Of a stretch of DNA of 64,000 nucleotides, positions 10,318-18,933 are shown piece after piece (position 1 is the stretch's first letter; the number at the start of each line of letters is the position of its first letter). The position numbers and the translations under genes were made by a program. This DNA is from Pseudomonas gregormendelii (GTDB taxonomy: Bacteria > Pseudomonadota > Gammaproteobacteria > Pseudomonadales > Pseudomonadaceae), in assembly GCF_017114825.1 (NCBI RefSeq), contig NZ_JADEVO010000004.1:1-64000 (forward strand). Reading direction: 5' to 3'. The notes beneath the pieces were generated by a model, which worked only from the letters and a program-made list of their open reading frames with translations, had not been told where the DNA came from and did no database searches.

Positions 10318-11247
10318 TTAGTGCCTTGCTTCTGATAAACCGGGAAATTGCCTGCTCAATTGCGCGCATCGACTGGCGAGCATTTCCCGTAAAAGGTTCA
10401 CAGGCTTACTCAATTGTGCGCGATGAGCGCACAACAAATTCAGAGAAGCGCGCTCGCCCGTCAGTTCCGGCATGAGGATTTTCAAGCGGCCAGCCAGGAC
10501 ATCTGCGGCAACATCCAGCCAGGATTTATAGGCAATGCCTGCCCCCGCCACGGCCCACAAACGCACCACGTCGGCATCGTCGCTGAAGCGATCACCGCTG
10601 ACTGTCAGGCCGACTTCGCGCTTGCCGTCATGGAAACTCCAATGGTCGTGAACGCGGCTGCCAAGCATGTACAGCAGGCAATTGTGCTGGGCCAGTTGCT
10701 CGAGTTGCCGAGGCTCGCCATGGCTGGCCAGGTAGCTCGGCGCTGCACACAGCACGCGGCGGTTTTGCGGGGCAATGGGCAGCGCCACCAGGCTTGAGTC
10801 CTCCGGTTCACCGTAGCGCAAGGCGATATCCACCGGCTGGCGGAACAGGTCGGCAATGCGGTCACCCAGCAGCAGGCGCACCGTGAGCTTGGGGTGCTCG
10901 CGCTGAAAATCGTCCAGCCAGGGCAGCAACACATTGCGGCCGAAGTCCGATGGTGCCGACAGCTGCAACACTCCGCTGACCTGATCCTGCCCACTGGCCA
11001 GCAGGCGGCGCCCTTCCTCTATATTGCTCAACGCCGCCCGGGCGTATTCGAGGAAACCTTCGCCCTCGGCGGTCAGGCGCAGGCTGCGGGTCGAACGGGC
11101 CAGCAAACGCGCGCCGAGCTGGTGTTCGATGCGCTTCAACGCCGCGCTGGCCACGGCGGCTGACATGTCCATGCCCCGGGCGGCCGCCGACAGGCTCCCC
11201 AGGTCGGCAGCCCGGACGAATAATTGCAGGTCATCAAAACGCAGCAT
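10318..11247 (-). CDS. LysR-family transcriptional regulator
   Basis: The protein has 309 aa. The N-terminal winged helix-turn-helix spans about 1-60 (DLQLFVRAADLGSLSAAARG, then RIEHQLGARLLARSTRSLRLT). A periplasmic-binding-like effector domain follows from about 90 to 295. It is the PA-type (CrgA/DmlR) group that often controls the divergent gene. Here it is transcribed away from the zinc-type oxidoreductase gene with about 115 bp between starts, so it probably regulates that gene and itself. The ligand is unknown. Confidence 0.85.
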   Translation of the reverse strand: MLRFDDLQLFVRAADLGSLSAAARGMDMSAAVASAALKRIEHQLGARLLARSTRSLRLTAEGEGFLEYARAALSNIEEGRRLLASGQDQVSGVLQLSAPSDFGRNVLLPWLDDFQREHPKLTVRLLLGDRIADLFRQPVDIALRYGEPEDSSLVALPIAPQNRRVLCAAPSYLASHGEPRQLEQLAQHNCLLYMLGSRVHDHWSFHDGKREVGLTVSGDRFSDDADVVRLWAVAGAGIAYKSWLDVAADVLAGRLKILMPELTGERASLNLLCAHRAQLSKPVNLLREMLASRCAQLSRQFPGLSEARH

Positions 11248-11362
11248 GTGCGGCCTATTATCAACAAAATATTGAAAGAGACTGCTCTTTTAGCGGGTTT
11301 TATCTTCGGTAGAAATAGCTAATCATCTGCCCATCGAAATCATCCCGACCCTGGAGTGCTCC

Positions 11363-12376
11363 ATGAAAGCCATTGCTTACTACGCGTCCCTGCCGATCAG
11401 CGACAAAAACGCCCTGCAAGACATCGAGCTGCCCGAACCCGTCGCCGGCCCGCGGGACCTGTTGGTCGAAGTCAAAGCGATTTCGGTCAACCCGGTGGAC
11501 ACCAAGGTTCGGCAAAACGTCCAGCCACAAGACGGCGAGGCGAAGGTCCTGGGTTGGGACGTGGCAGGCGTGGTCAAGGCGGTCGGCAGCGAAGTGACAC
11601 TGTTCAAGGCCGGTGACAAGGTGTTCTACGCCGGCTCTATCGCCCGTGCGGGCGGCAACAGCGAAATGCACGTGGTCGATGAGCGCATCGTCGGCCACAT
11701 GCCGAAAACCCTCGGCTTTGCCGAAGCTGCGGCCCTGCCACTGACCGCGATCACCGCATGGGAACTGCTGTTCGAGCGCCTGCAGGTGCGCGAAGGCCAA
11801 GCCGCCGAGGGCCAGAGCCTGTTGATCGTTGGCGCGGCCGGGGGCGTCGGTTCGATCCTCACCCAACTGGCCAGCCAGTTGACCGGGCTTCAGGTCATAG
11901 GCACTGCGTCGCGCCCGCAAACCCAAGCCTGGGTACGTGAGCTGGGCGCAGACCTGGTGATCGATCACAGCCAGCCGCTCAGCGAAGCTCTCAAGCGCGC
12001 GGGCGTGGAACAGGTGACCCACGTTGCCAGCCTGACCCAGACTGACCAGCATCTGGATCAACTGGTCGAGGCCCTGGCACCCCAGGGCAAACTGGCGCTG
12101 ATCGACGACCCAAAGGCGCTGGACATCACCAAACTCAAGCGCAAGAGCCTGTCGCTGCACTGGGAGTTCATGTACACGCGCTCGTTGTTCGAAACCGCCG
12201 ACATGATCGAACAACACAGACTGTTGAACCGCGTGGCCGATCTGATCGACGCCGGGACGCTGAAAACCACGGTGGGCGAACACTTCGGCACCATCAACGC
12301 GGCGAACCTGCGACGCGCCCATGAGTTGCTGGAAAGCGGCAAGGCCAAAGGCAAGATTGTCCTGGAAGGCTTCTAG
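11363..12376 (+). CDS. Zinc-binding-type alcohol dehydrogenase / quinone reductase (MDR)
   Basis: This 337-aa medium-chain reductase has a GroES-like domain (LLVEVKAISVNPVDTKVR, about 1-130) and a Rossmann NADPH site (LLIVGAAGGVGSI, about 152-164). The structural and catalytic zinc cysteines of true alcohol dehydrogenases are absent, so it resembles zeta-crystallin/QOR-type reductases despite the usual family name (zinc-type alcohol dehydrogenase-like). It probably reduces quinones or enones with NADPH. It is divergent from the LysR gene, its likely regulator. Confidence 0.8.
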   Translation: MKAIAYYASLPISDKNALQDIELPEPVAGPRDLLVEVKAISVNPVDTKVRQNVQPQDGEAKVLGWDVAGVVKAVGSEVTLFKAGDKVFYAGSIARAGGNSEMHVVDERIVGHMPKTLGFAEAAALPLTAITAWELLFERLQVREGQAAEGQSLLIVGAAGGVGSILTQLASQLTGLQVIGTASRPQTQAWVRELGADLVIDHSQPLSEALKRAGVEQVTHVASLTQTDQHLDQLVEALAPQGKLALIDDPKALDITKLKRKSLSLHWEFMYTRSLFETADMIEQHRLLNRVADLIDAGTLKTTVGEHFGTINAANLRRAHELLESGKAKGKIVLEGF

Positions 12377-12384
12377 AACAGCGG

Positions 12385-12418
12385 TGACGGTGTCGTGCGC
12401 ACAGGGCCGACACCGTCA
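12385..12418 (+). terminator. Strong hairpin after the reductase gene
   Basis: TGACGGTGTCG and CGACACCGTCA form a perfect 11-bp stem around a 12-nt loop, 9 bp after the stop. No U-run follows, so it may act as an mRNA-end stabiliser rather than a classical intrinsic terminator. Confidence 0.5.
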
Positions 12419-12512
12419 GTCAGAGAGTTGACCTTTGTCACAACTACGCCCTGGATCGGGTCTACAATCGTGGCCTCTGCAAGGCAAATCTTTTACTTAT
12501 AGGAGGTCAGCA

Positions 12513-12680
12513 ATGAAGATCCTGATAAAAGAAGTGGCCCGTTCCCAGTGGCAGGTCCGCCTGGACCAACACGCCGTGACATTCCGCAGCGAAGCCGAAG
12601 CGCGCGCCTTTACCCGAACACTGGAAGCGCGGCTGCAGGCGCCTCACCATTTTCCCGACCAGCAGCGCGCTGCTGGCTGA
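12513..12680 (+). CDS. Small conserved hypothetical protein (55 aa)
   Basis: It starts MKILIKEVARSQWQVRLDQH with a strong Shine-Dalgarno AGGAGGT six bases before the ATG at 12513. The frame extends upstream without an RBS, so the shorter start is preferred. The sequence is basic and soluble and shows a beta-then-helix pattern (FRSEAEARAFTRTLEARL). It recurs in pseudomonads as far as I recall, but no function is known. It is convergent with the efflux gene, with 8 bp between stops. Confidence 0.6.
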   Translation: MKILIKEVARSQWQVRLDQHAVTFRSEAEARAFTRTLEARLQAPHHFPDQQRAAG

Positions 12681-12688
12681 ACCCGCCC

Positions 12689-13885
12689 TCAAACCTGGGC
12701 CTGCACCAGCGCCCGGGTATTTTGCAAACGTCGGGTGAGCATTGCGACGCTCACCACCAGAGCCCCGCACAGGCTGATGACCATGGCCATCGGCATGGCC
12801 GTGCCGTCGTACAAAATCCCCACCAGTGACGCAGCCCCGGCGGCGACGCTGAATTGCAGGCAACCAAGCAATGCCGACGCACTGCCGGCGCGGGCGCCCT
12901 GACCGTTCATCGCGCAGGCCGACGCGTTGGGCAGGATGCACCCCAGGCTGGCGATACAGATGAACAACGGAATCAGCAGCGGCCACAGTTTCTCGGTGTG
13001 CAGCGCACTCACGGCGAGCAGCGCCAGGCCTGCCGCCAGGTAAACCCATACCGCACGTGCCAGCAGGAATGCCGGCCCACGCTTGGCCAGTAACCGGGCG
13101 TTGACCTGCGCCACCAGAATGAAACCCGCCGCATTGGTGCCGAACAACCAGCCGAAATGCTCGGCCGGCACGCCGTAGAGCTTGATGAACACAAAAGGCG
13201 AGCCGGCGATGTAGGCAAACATCCCGGCGATGGCGATACCGCCCGTCAGGGCATGGCCAAGGAATACCCGATCCGCGAACAACCGGCCGTACTGCCGCAA
13301 CGAGCCAGACAATGGTTGGCGCGGCATATCGGCCGGCATGCTTTCCGGCAACCCCAGCGCCACGGCCACCGCCGCCAGCGCACTGAAGCCGGTCAACACC
13401 AGGAAGATCGACTGCCAGCCTGTGGTATTGACCAGCAATCCGCCCAGCATTGGCGCAAGGATAGGTGCCAGCCCCATCACCAGCATCAGCTGGGAAAAGA
13501 CCTTGGCCGAGCCCACCGCATCGCATTTATCGCTGACGATTGCCCGCGAGATCACCATCCCTGCGCAACCGCCCAGCGCCTGGACGAAGCGCGCGCCGAT
13601 CAGCCATTCGAGGTTCGGCGCAAACGCGCAGGCCAGTGAAGCGACGGTGAACAACACCACGCCAGTGAGCAATGGCACCCGCCGGCCGAAGCGATCGGCA
13701 ATCGGGCCGTAGACCAATTGACCAATCGACAACCCCAGAAAATAGGCCGCCAGCGTTACTTGAACGTGTTGTTCGTCGGTGCCGAAAGCCAGCGCCATCG
13801 CGGGAAAGGCTGGCAGGTAAAAGTCGATCGCCAGCGGCGCAAACGCACTGAGGGCGCCGAGGATTAAAATGGTACGCAAGTTCAT
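12689..13885 (-). CDS. Bcr/CflA-family drug efflux MFS transporter
   Basis: The protein has 398 aa with about 12 membrane segments. It opens LGALSAFAPLAIDFYLPAFP, the TM1 signature of the Bcr/CflA (DHA1) group, with motif A as YGPIADRFGRR after TM2. It should export drugs, chloramphenicol- or bicyclomycin-like compounds or dipeptides, in exchange for protons in the inner membrane. It is a single gene with no visible regulator. Confidence 0.85.
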   Translation of the reverse strand: MNLRTILILGALSAFAPLAIDFYLPAFPAMALAFGTDEQHVQVTLAAYFLGLSIGQLVYGPIADRFGRRVPLLTGVVLFTVASLACAFAPNLEWLIGARFVQALGGCAGMVISRAIVSDKCDAVGSAKVFSQLMLVMGLAPILAPMLGGLLVNTTGWQSIFLVLTGFSALAAVAVALGLPESMPADMPRQPLSGSLRQYGRLFADRVFLGHALTGGIAIAGMFAYIAGSPFVFIKLYGVPAEHFGWLFGTNAAGFILVAQVNARLLAKRGPAFLLARAVWVYLAAGLALLAVSALHTEKLWPLLIPLFICIASLGCILPNASACAMNGQGARAGSASALLGCLQFSVAAGAASLVGILYDGTAMPMAMVISLCGALVVSVAMLTRRLQNTRALVQAQV

Positions 13886-13978
13886 CAGGCATCCAGTTGG
13901 ACAGAAGTCAGCAGCCCCACAGTCTAGCCGGGGATGGAAGCCTTGAACATTCCGGTAGGTCGCTAACTAATAAAGACG

Positions 13979-14176
13979 TCAGGCGACCTTTGCCTCATAA
14001 CCTTCTTCAGTGATGGCGGCGAGCACCTCTTCAGTCGACAGGCTGCTCTCGACGCCGACTTCCCTGGCGCCCAGATCGATGCGCACGCTGGCGGCCGGGT
14101 CTCTGGCTTGAAGCGCCTGGGTAATGGCTTTTACGCAATGGCCGCAGGACATGCCTTGAACAGTGAACACTTGCAT
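13979..14176 (-). CDS. copZ: CopZ-like copper chaperone
   Basis: This is a 65-aa stand-alone heavy-metal-associated domain. GMSCGHC supplies C10 and C13 for Cu(I), in a ferredoxin-like fold. It probably carries cytoplasmic Cu(I) to CopA or CueR. It is divergent from the 127-aa secreted protein and preceded by AGGAG. A CueR-type dyad lies at 14214-14234, so it should be copper-induced together with copA. Confidence 0.9.
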   Translation of the reverse strand: MQVFTVQGMSCGHCVKAITQALQARDPAASVRIDLGAREVGVESSLSTEEVLAAITEEGYEAKVA

Positions 14177-14213
14177 GGGATGACTCCTGTTGATGAGATT
14201 GACACCAGTCTCG

Positions 14214-14234
14214 AGCTTGCCACCATGGCAAGGT
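14214..14234 (-). promoter_or_regulatory. CueR operator/promoter for copZ
   Basis: On the minus strand ACCTTGCC-ATGGT-GGCAAGCT is a near-perfect CueR dyad. It overlaps a TTGACC -35 box (14232-14237), as is typical of MerR-family promoters with a stretched spacer. It lies 38 bp upstream of copZ. Confidence 0.8.
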
Positions 14235-14325
14235 CAAGTTCTGAAGTGAACGGCCGGGCTGGCAATCGCCGTCGCGCTCGGCCAAGCTGCGAGTATCAAT
14301 GACTTCAACATCAGGAGATTCAGCC

Positions 14326-14709
14326 ATGCGCTGGTCAGCTCTCAGCCTGTTTGGCTTCCTCGGCCTCTTCGCGGCCCTGCCTTCGGCCAACGCTGCCGGG
14401 GAGGACTACGGGGTGCTGATCATTTCCCGCGAGCGCCTGGAAGTGTCGACCAATTGCGAAATTGGCGTGTACCTGCAAGACCAGCTGTCCGCTCGGCTGT
14501 TCCAGGAGCAAAGCACGTCATTCAACTTGCCGCCGGGCAATGTCTCCCTGCGCCTGAAACTGCTGCCGGGCCAGGCCCCGGGGTGCAATCCGGGGATGCT
14601 CGCACCGGGTTCGCAAACCATCACGCTCAAGGCCGGGGATGTGTTGAAGTTCCGGATTGCGATGTCGCAGGAAGGGATGTACCTCAAGCCTGCGGCGTTG
14701 AACTACTGA
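14326..14709 (+). CDS. Secreted hypothetical protein in the copper cluster (127 aa)
   Basis: It starts at the ATG at 14326 after AGGAG, and the signal peptide (MRWSALSLFGFLGLFAALPS, cleavage near ANAAG) supports that start. The mature part of about 104 residues has a beta-rich pattern with two cysteines: one in STNCEIGVYLQDQ, one in PGCNPGML. This looks like a small PEGA-like or carboxypeptidase-regulatory-like beta domain (FNLPPGNVSLRLKL). Its function is unknown. It sits between the copZ and copA operators, so periplasmic copper involvement is possible, but no metal motif is obvious. Confidence 0.75.
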   Translation: MRWSALSLFGFLGLFAALPSANAAGEDYGVLIISRERLEVSTNCEIGVYLQDQLSARLFQEQSTSFNLPPGNVSLRLKLLPGQAPGCNPGMLAPGSQTITLKAGDVLKFRIAMSQEGMYLKPAALNY

Positions 14710-14745
14710 GCGCCACAGATCGGATCAAGGTGATATTGGCGCTTG

Positions 14746-14766
14746 ACCTTGCCCGCATGGCAAGGT
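14746..14766 (+). promoter_or_regulatory. CueR operator/promoter for copA
   Basis: ACCTTGCC-CGCAT-GGCAAGGT is a perfect 8-bp CueR dyad with a 5-bp centre, overlapping the -35 TTGACC at 14743-14748. It is 36 bp upstream of the copA start, so it drives copA-cueR. Confidence 0.9.
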
Positions 14767-14801
14767 TGATCCTGTAGGCATCCACTACAGGGAGCTTGAC
14801 C

Positions 14802-17195
14802 ATGAGCGAGACCACTACGTTCGACCTGCCGATCGCCGGCATGACCTGCGCCAGCTGCGCCGGGCGGGTCGAGCGCGCCTTGAGCAAAGTCCGGGGCGCC
14901 AGCGCCGTCAGTGTCAACCTGGCTACCGAACAGGCCCGGGTGCAGGCGCCCGGCGACAGCCTGCCGGCCCTGATGGACGCTGTGCAACAGGCCGGGTACA
15001 GCGTGCCACAGCAAACCCTGGAACTGAGCATCGATGGCATGACCTGCGCCTCCTGCGTCGGCCGCGTGGAACGGGCGCTGGCCAAGGTTGCAGGGGTGAA
15101 GAGCGTCAGCGTCAACCTGGCCAACGAACGCGCGCACCTCGAATTGCTGGGCCAGGTCGCTGTACAAACCCTTATCGAAGCCGTCAGCAAGGCGGGATAC
15201 TCGGCCAGCGTGCGGGAAGTCGAGCACGCTGCTGCCGACAACCAACAACAACGCCTGCATCGCGAACGCTGGAGGGTGATCCTGGCCATCGCGCTCGCCC
15301 TGCCCTTGGTCTTGCCGATGCTGCTGCAGCCGTTCGGGGTGCACTGGATGCTCCCGGCCTGGGCGCAATTCGCCCTGGCCACGCCCGTGCAGTTCATTCT
15401 GGGTGCTCGCTTTTATGTGGCCGCCTGGAAAGCCGTCCGCGCCGGCGCGGGCAATATGGACCTGCTGGTTGCCCTGGGCACCAGCGCCGGTTACGGCCTG
15501 AGTATTTACGAATGGGCCACCGCTGCCGGGCGCATGCCGCACCTGTACTTTGAGGCTTCGGCGGTGGTGATCGCCCTGGTAATGCTGGGCAAATACCTTG
15601 AAAGCCGCGCCAAGCGCCAGACCGCCAGCGCCATCCGCGCCCTCGAAGCCCTGCGACCGGAACGGGCGATTCAGGTGGTCGATGGCCGCGAACAGGACGT
15701 CGCCATCAGCGCCCTGCGCCTGGGTGACCTGGTGCTGGTCAAACCCGGCGAACGCTTTCCGGTGGACGGCGACGTGGTCGAAGGCCAAAGCCATGCGGAC
15801 GAGGCCCTGATCAGCGGCGAAAGCCTGCCCGTGCCCAAGCAACCTGGGGACAAAGTCACGGGCGGCGCGATCAATGGCGAGGGCCGGCTGTTGGTGCGCA
15901 CCCAGGCACTGGGGGCCGAAACCGTGCTGGCGCGGATCATTCGCCTGGTGGAAGACGCCCAGGCGGCCAAGGCTCCCATCCAGAAACTGGTGGACAAGGT
16001 CAGCCAGGTTTTCGTCCCCACCGTGCTGCTGATCGCATTGGCAACGCTGGTGGGCTGGTGGCTTTACGGTGCGCCCGTCGAAACAGCGCTGATCAACGCC
16101 GTTGCCGTGCTGGTGATCGCCTGTCCTTGCGCCCTCGGCCTGGCCACTCCCACGGCAATCATGGCCGGTACCGGGGTCGCTGCACGCTACGGGATCCTGA
16201 TCAAGGATGCCGAGGCACTGGAACGCGCCCATGAAGTCAGTGCAGTGGTATTCGACAAGACCGGCACGCTGACGTCGGGTGCGCCGCGCATCGCTCACTT
16301 GAGCGCCATAGGCGGCGATGAAAATGCACTGCTGCAAAAAGCCGGCGCCTTGCAGCGAGGCAGCGAGCACCCCTTGGCCAAAGCGGTGCTGGATGCTTGC
16401 GCCGAGCGCGGGCTGAGCGTCGCCGATGTCAGCGACAGCCAGTCCCTGACCGGGCGTGGAATTGCCGGCACGCTTGACGGACGGCGCCTGGCCCTGGGTA
16501 ACCGACGCCTGCTGGAAGAGTGCGGGTTGAACGCCGGCGCACTGGCGGACTCGGCCAGCGCCTGGGAAACCGAAGGGCGCACGCTGTCATGGCTGATCGA
16601 GCAAAGCCCCGAGCCGCAGGTGTTGGGACTGTTCGCCTTCGGTGACACCCTCAAGCCGGGTGCACTGCAGGCTGTGCAACAACTCGGCGCGCGCCACATC
16701 AGCAGCCATCTGCTGACCGGTGATAATCGTGGCAGCGCCAAAGTGGTCGCCGACGCGTTGGGTATTGAGGATGTCCACGCCGAAGTGTTGCCGGCCGACA
16801 AAGCCGCCACCGTGGTCGAGCTGAAGAAAACCGCAGTCGTGGCCATGGTCGGCGACGGGATCAATGACGCCCCGGCCCTGGCCGCCGCCGACATCGGCAT
16901 TGCCATGGGCGGTGGCACCGACGTGGCGATGCACGCAGCCGGTATCACCTTGATGCGCGGTGATCCACGACTGGTGCCTGCGGCATTGGAGATCAGCCGC
17001 AAGACCTACGCCAAGATCCGGCAGAATCTGTTCTGGGCCTTCGTCTACAACCTGGTCGGGATTCCGCTGGCAGCCTTCGGTTTTCTCAATCCGGTGCTGG
17101 CGGGCGCGGCGATGGCATTGTCGAGCGTCAGCGTGGTCAGCAATGCGCTACTGTTGAAAACCTGGAAGCCCAAGGACCTGGAGGACAACCGATGA
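14802..17195 (+). CDS. copA: Cu(I)-exporting P1B-type ATPase
   Basis: The protein has 797 aa from the ATG at 14802 (AGGGAG upstream); a TTG six bases earlier is less likely. Two N-terminal metal domains, each GMTCASC, give C16/C19 and C82/C85. Next come the membrane segments, the actuator motif ISGES (337-341), the transport-site CPC (441-443), the phosphorylated D485 in DKTGT, the SEHPLAKA nucleotide-binding histidine motif and GDGINDAP. It pumps cytoplasmic Cu(I) into the periplasm. It overlaps cueR by 4 bp, so the transporter and its regulator are made from one CueR-controlled mRNA. Confidence 0.97.
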   Translation: MSETTTFDLPIAGMTCASCAGRVERALSKVRGASAVSVNLATEQARVQAPGDSLPALMDAVQQAGYSVPQQTLELSIDGMTCASCVGRVERALAKVAGVKSVSVNLANERAHLELLGQVAVQTLIEAVSKAGYSASVREVEHAAADNQQQRLHRERWRVILAIALALPLVLPMLLQPFGVHWMLPAWAQFALATPVQFILGARFYVAAWKAVRAGAGNMDLLVALGTSAGYGLSIYEWATAAGRMPHLYFEASAVVIALVMLGKYLESRAKRQTASAIRALEALRPERAIQVVDGREQDVAISALRLGDLVLVKPGERFPVDGDVVEGQSHADEALISGESLPVPKQPGDKVTGGAINGEGRLLVRTQALGAETVLARIIRLVEDAQAAKAPIQKLVDKVSQVFVPTVLLIALATLVGWWLYGAPVETALINAVAVLVIACPCALGLATPTAIMAGTGVAARYGILIKDAEALERAHEVSAVVFDKTGTLTSGAPRIAHLSAIGGDENALLQKAGALQRGSEHPLAKAVLDACAERGLSVADVSDSQSLTGRGIAGTLDGRRLALGNRRLLEECGLNAGALADSASAWETEGRTLSWLIEQSPEPQVLGLFAFGDTLKPGALQAVQQLGARHISSHLLTGDNRGSAKVVADALGIEDVHAEVLPADKAATVVELKKTAVVAMVGDGINDAPALAAADIGIAMGGGTDVAMHAAGITLMRGDPRLVPAALEISRKTYAKIRQNLFWAFVYNLVGIPLAAFGFLNPVLAGAAMALSSVSVVSNALLLKTWKPKDLEDNR

Positions 17196-17629
17196 ACATC
17201 GGCCAAGCAGCCCGCCAAAGTGGCCTGAGCGCCAAGATGATTCGTTACTACGAATCCATCGGCCTGCTCAAAGCCGCCCATCGCACTGACAGCGGTTACC
17301 GCGTGTATGGCGACGATGACCTGCACACCCTGGCCTTCATCAAGCGTTCCCGGGACCTGGGGTTTTCCCTGGAAGAGGTCGGCAAGCTGCTGACCCTCTG
17401 GCAGGATCGCCAGCGCGCCAGCGCCGATGTAAAAGCCCTGGCACGCCAGCATATCGACGAGCTCAACCAGAAGATCCACGAGCTTGGCCAGCTGCGCGAC
17501 ACGCTGCAGGACCTGGTGGAGCACTGCCAGGGCGACCATCGGCCCGACTGCCCGATCCTCAAGAACCTGGAGTCGGGCTGCTGCGCTGAGCCTGCCCATC
17601 AAACAACCAGACCGCGAGCCCCCCTGTAG
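17192..17629 (+). CDS. cueR: Copper-responsive MerR-family regulator
   Basis: The protein has 145 aa. The MerR winged HTH opens [21 protein letters not shown], a dimerisation helix follows (about 80-110), and the Cu(I) loop has C112 and C120, the CueR spacing. The 17-residue tail has a CC pair (GCCAEPAH), as many CueRs do. The start overlaps the copA stop. It should activate the two dyad promoters in this cluster. Confidence 0.93.
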   Translation: MNIGQAARQSGLSAKMIRYYESIGLLKAAHRTDSGYRVYGDDDLHTLAFIKRSRDLGFSLEEVGKLLTLWQDRQRASADVKALARQHIDELNQKIHELGQLRDTLQDLVEHCQGDHRPDCPILKNLESGCCAEPAHQTTRPRAPL

Positions 17630-17801
17630 GAGCGAGCTTGCTCGCGAAAAACCAGAGGCCGCCGCGGGGTATCAGTTGCCCCGCGTCATCGTTGACGACC
17701 ATCGCGAGCAAGCTCGCTCCTACACGGGTCTAAGACGCTGCTGGGTATCAACTGTCCCGCGTCATCGTTAACGACCATCGCGGGCAAGCCTTGCTCCCGC
17801 A
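17625..17801. repeat. REP block with a tandem linker
   Basis: A REP pair (TGTAGGAGCGAGCTTGCTCG at 17625, inverted near 17724) is followed by a third REP-like arm at 17773-17801. Two linker copies, GGTATCA(R)(Y)TG(Y)CCCGCGTCATCGTT(R)ACGACCATCGCG at about 17669 and 17741, are nearly identical, so part of the element has been duplicated in tandem. Confidence 0.75.
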
Positions 17802-17814
17802 GGGTAGGGTTCAC

Positions 17815-17841
17815 AAAAAACCCGGCCGAAGCCGGGTTTTT
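17815..17841 (-). terminator. Bidirectional rho-independent terminator
   Basis: CCCGGC-CGAA-GCCGGG lies between an A-run and a T-run. It lies 11 bp past the stop of the RIO-kinase gene on the minus strand and also faces transcripts from cueR. Confidence 0.9.
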
Positions 17842-17851
17842 CATCAACCAG

Positions 17852-18745
17852 TCACTGCATCCAGGGCGGAGGCGGTTCTTCGGTTTTATTCGGTGGCGCG
17901 TCATCTGCCGCGCGCACCGCCTGCTTGCGCTCTTCATCCAGGCGTGCCGCCTCGATTTCGCGCATGATGCCGCCAACGTCGGCCAACTCTTCCGGCTCGT
18001 CGAACTCGCCGGTCAGGATGCTGGCCGGGTGCAAGGTGCCGGCTTCGTACAAGGCCCACATCTCCTTGGCGAACCTGGTCTGCTTCAACTCCGGAGCAAA
18101 CCGCCCGAAGTATGAGGCCATGTTGCCCACATCCCGTTCCAGCATGTTGAACGCGTGGTTGTTCCCCGCCGCGTCCACTGCCTGAGGCAAGTCGATGATC
18201 ACGGGGCCGGTCGGGGTCAACAGTACGTTGAACTCGGACAGGTCACCGTGCACCAGGCCGGTACACAACATCAGCACGATCTGCGAGATCAGGAACGCGT
18301 GATACTCGCGCGCCTGGTCCGGCTCCAGCACCACGTCGTTCAGACGCGGCGCAGCATCGCCGTACTCGTCGGCCACCAGTTCCATCAGCAGCACGCCTTC
18401 GAGGAAGTCGTAAGGCTTGGGCACCCGAACGCCAGCACCGGCCAGACGAAACAGAGCCGCCACTTCGGCGTTCTGCCAGGCGTCCTCGGTTTCTTTCTTG
18501 CCGAACTTCGAGCCCTTGGCCATGGCCCGGGCCTGACGGCTGTTGCGCACCTTGCGGCCTTCCTGGTATTCGGCCGCCTGACGGAAACTACGTTTATTCG
18601 CCTCCTTGTAAACCTTCGCGCAACGTAACTCGTTGCCGCAGCGCACCACATAAACAGCTGCTTCTTTACCACTCATGAGTGGGCGCAGCACCTCGTCGAC
18701 CAGACCGTCCTCGATCAGGGGTTCAATGCGTTTTGGAGTCTTCAT
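17852..18745 (-). CDS. RIO-type serine/threonine kinase
   Basis: The protein has 297 aa. RIO1 features are the N-lobe GKEAAVYVVRC with an ATP lysine in CAKVYKE, the catalytic loop GLVHGDLSEFNVLL, and the metal-binding IDLPQAVD in place of DFG. The substrate is unknown in bacteria; homologues (PA4780-like) are widely conserved in pseudomonads. The tail (DDAPPNKTEEPPPP) is disordered. It is a stand-alone gene that ends at a strong terminator. Confidence 0.85.
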   Translation of the reverse strand: MKTPKRIEPLIEDGLVDEVLRPLMSGKEAAVYVVRCGNELRCAKVYKEANKRSFRQAAEYQEGRKVRNSRQARAMAKGSKFGKKETEDAWQNAEVAALFRLAGAGVRVPKPYDFLEGVLLMELVADEYGDAAPRLNDVVLEPDQAREYHAFLISQIVLMLCTGLVHGDLSEFNVLLTPTGPVIIDLPQAVDAAGNNHAFNMLERDVGNMASYFGRFAPELKQTRFAKEMWALYEAGTLHPASILTGEFDEPEELADVGGIMREIEAARLDEERKQAVRAADDAPPNKTEEPPPPWMQ

Positions 18746-18933
18746 CAGCTTTTATTGTGGGTCCTTTATTACCAAACACGCGAAAGTCATTCGTTATACG
18801 GCAATCCACTCGCCGGTGGGAGGGGTTGCCGACCTATGAACGCTGCTATCTGCCTAAAGATGCACACAATGTGCCGATTATGCCCCGTCAATTTGGCCGC
18901 TTTCAGCGGACTTTTCAACGGCGCACGGGATTA

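Noticed and set aside
14746..14766. Rho-independent terminator after the 127-aa gene
   Set aside because: The dyad matches the CueR operator consensus and has no T-run, so it is read as an operator.
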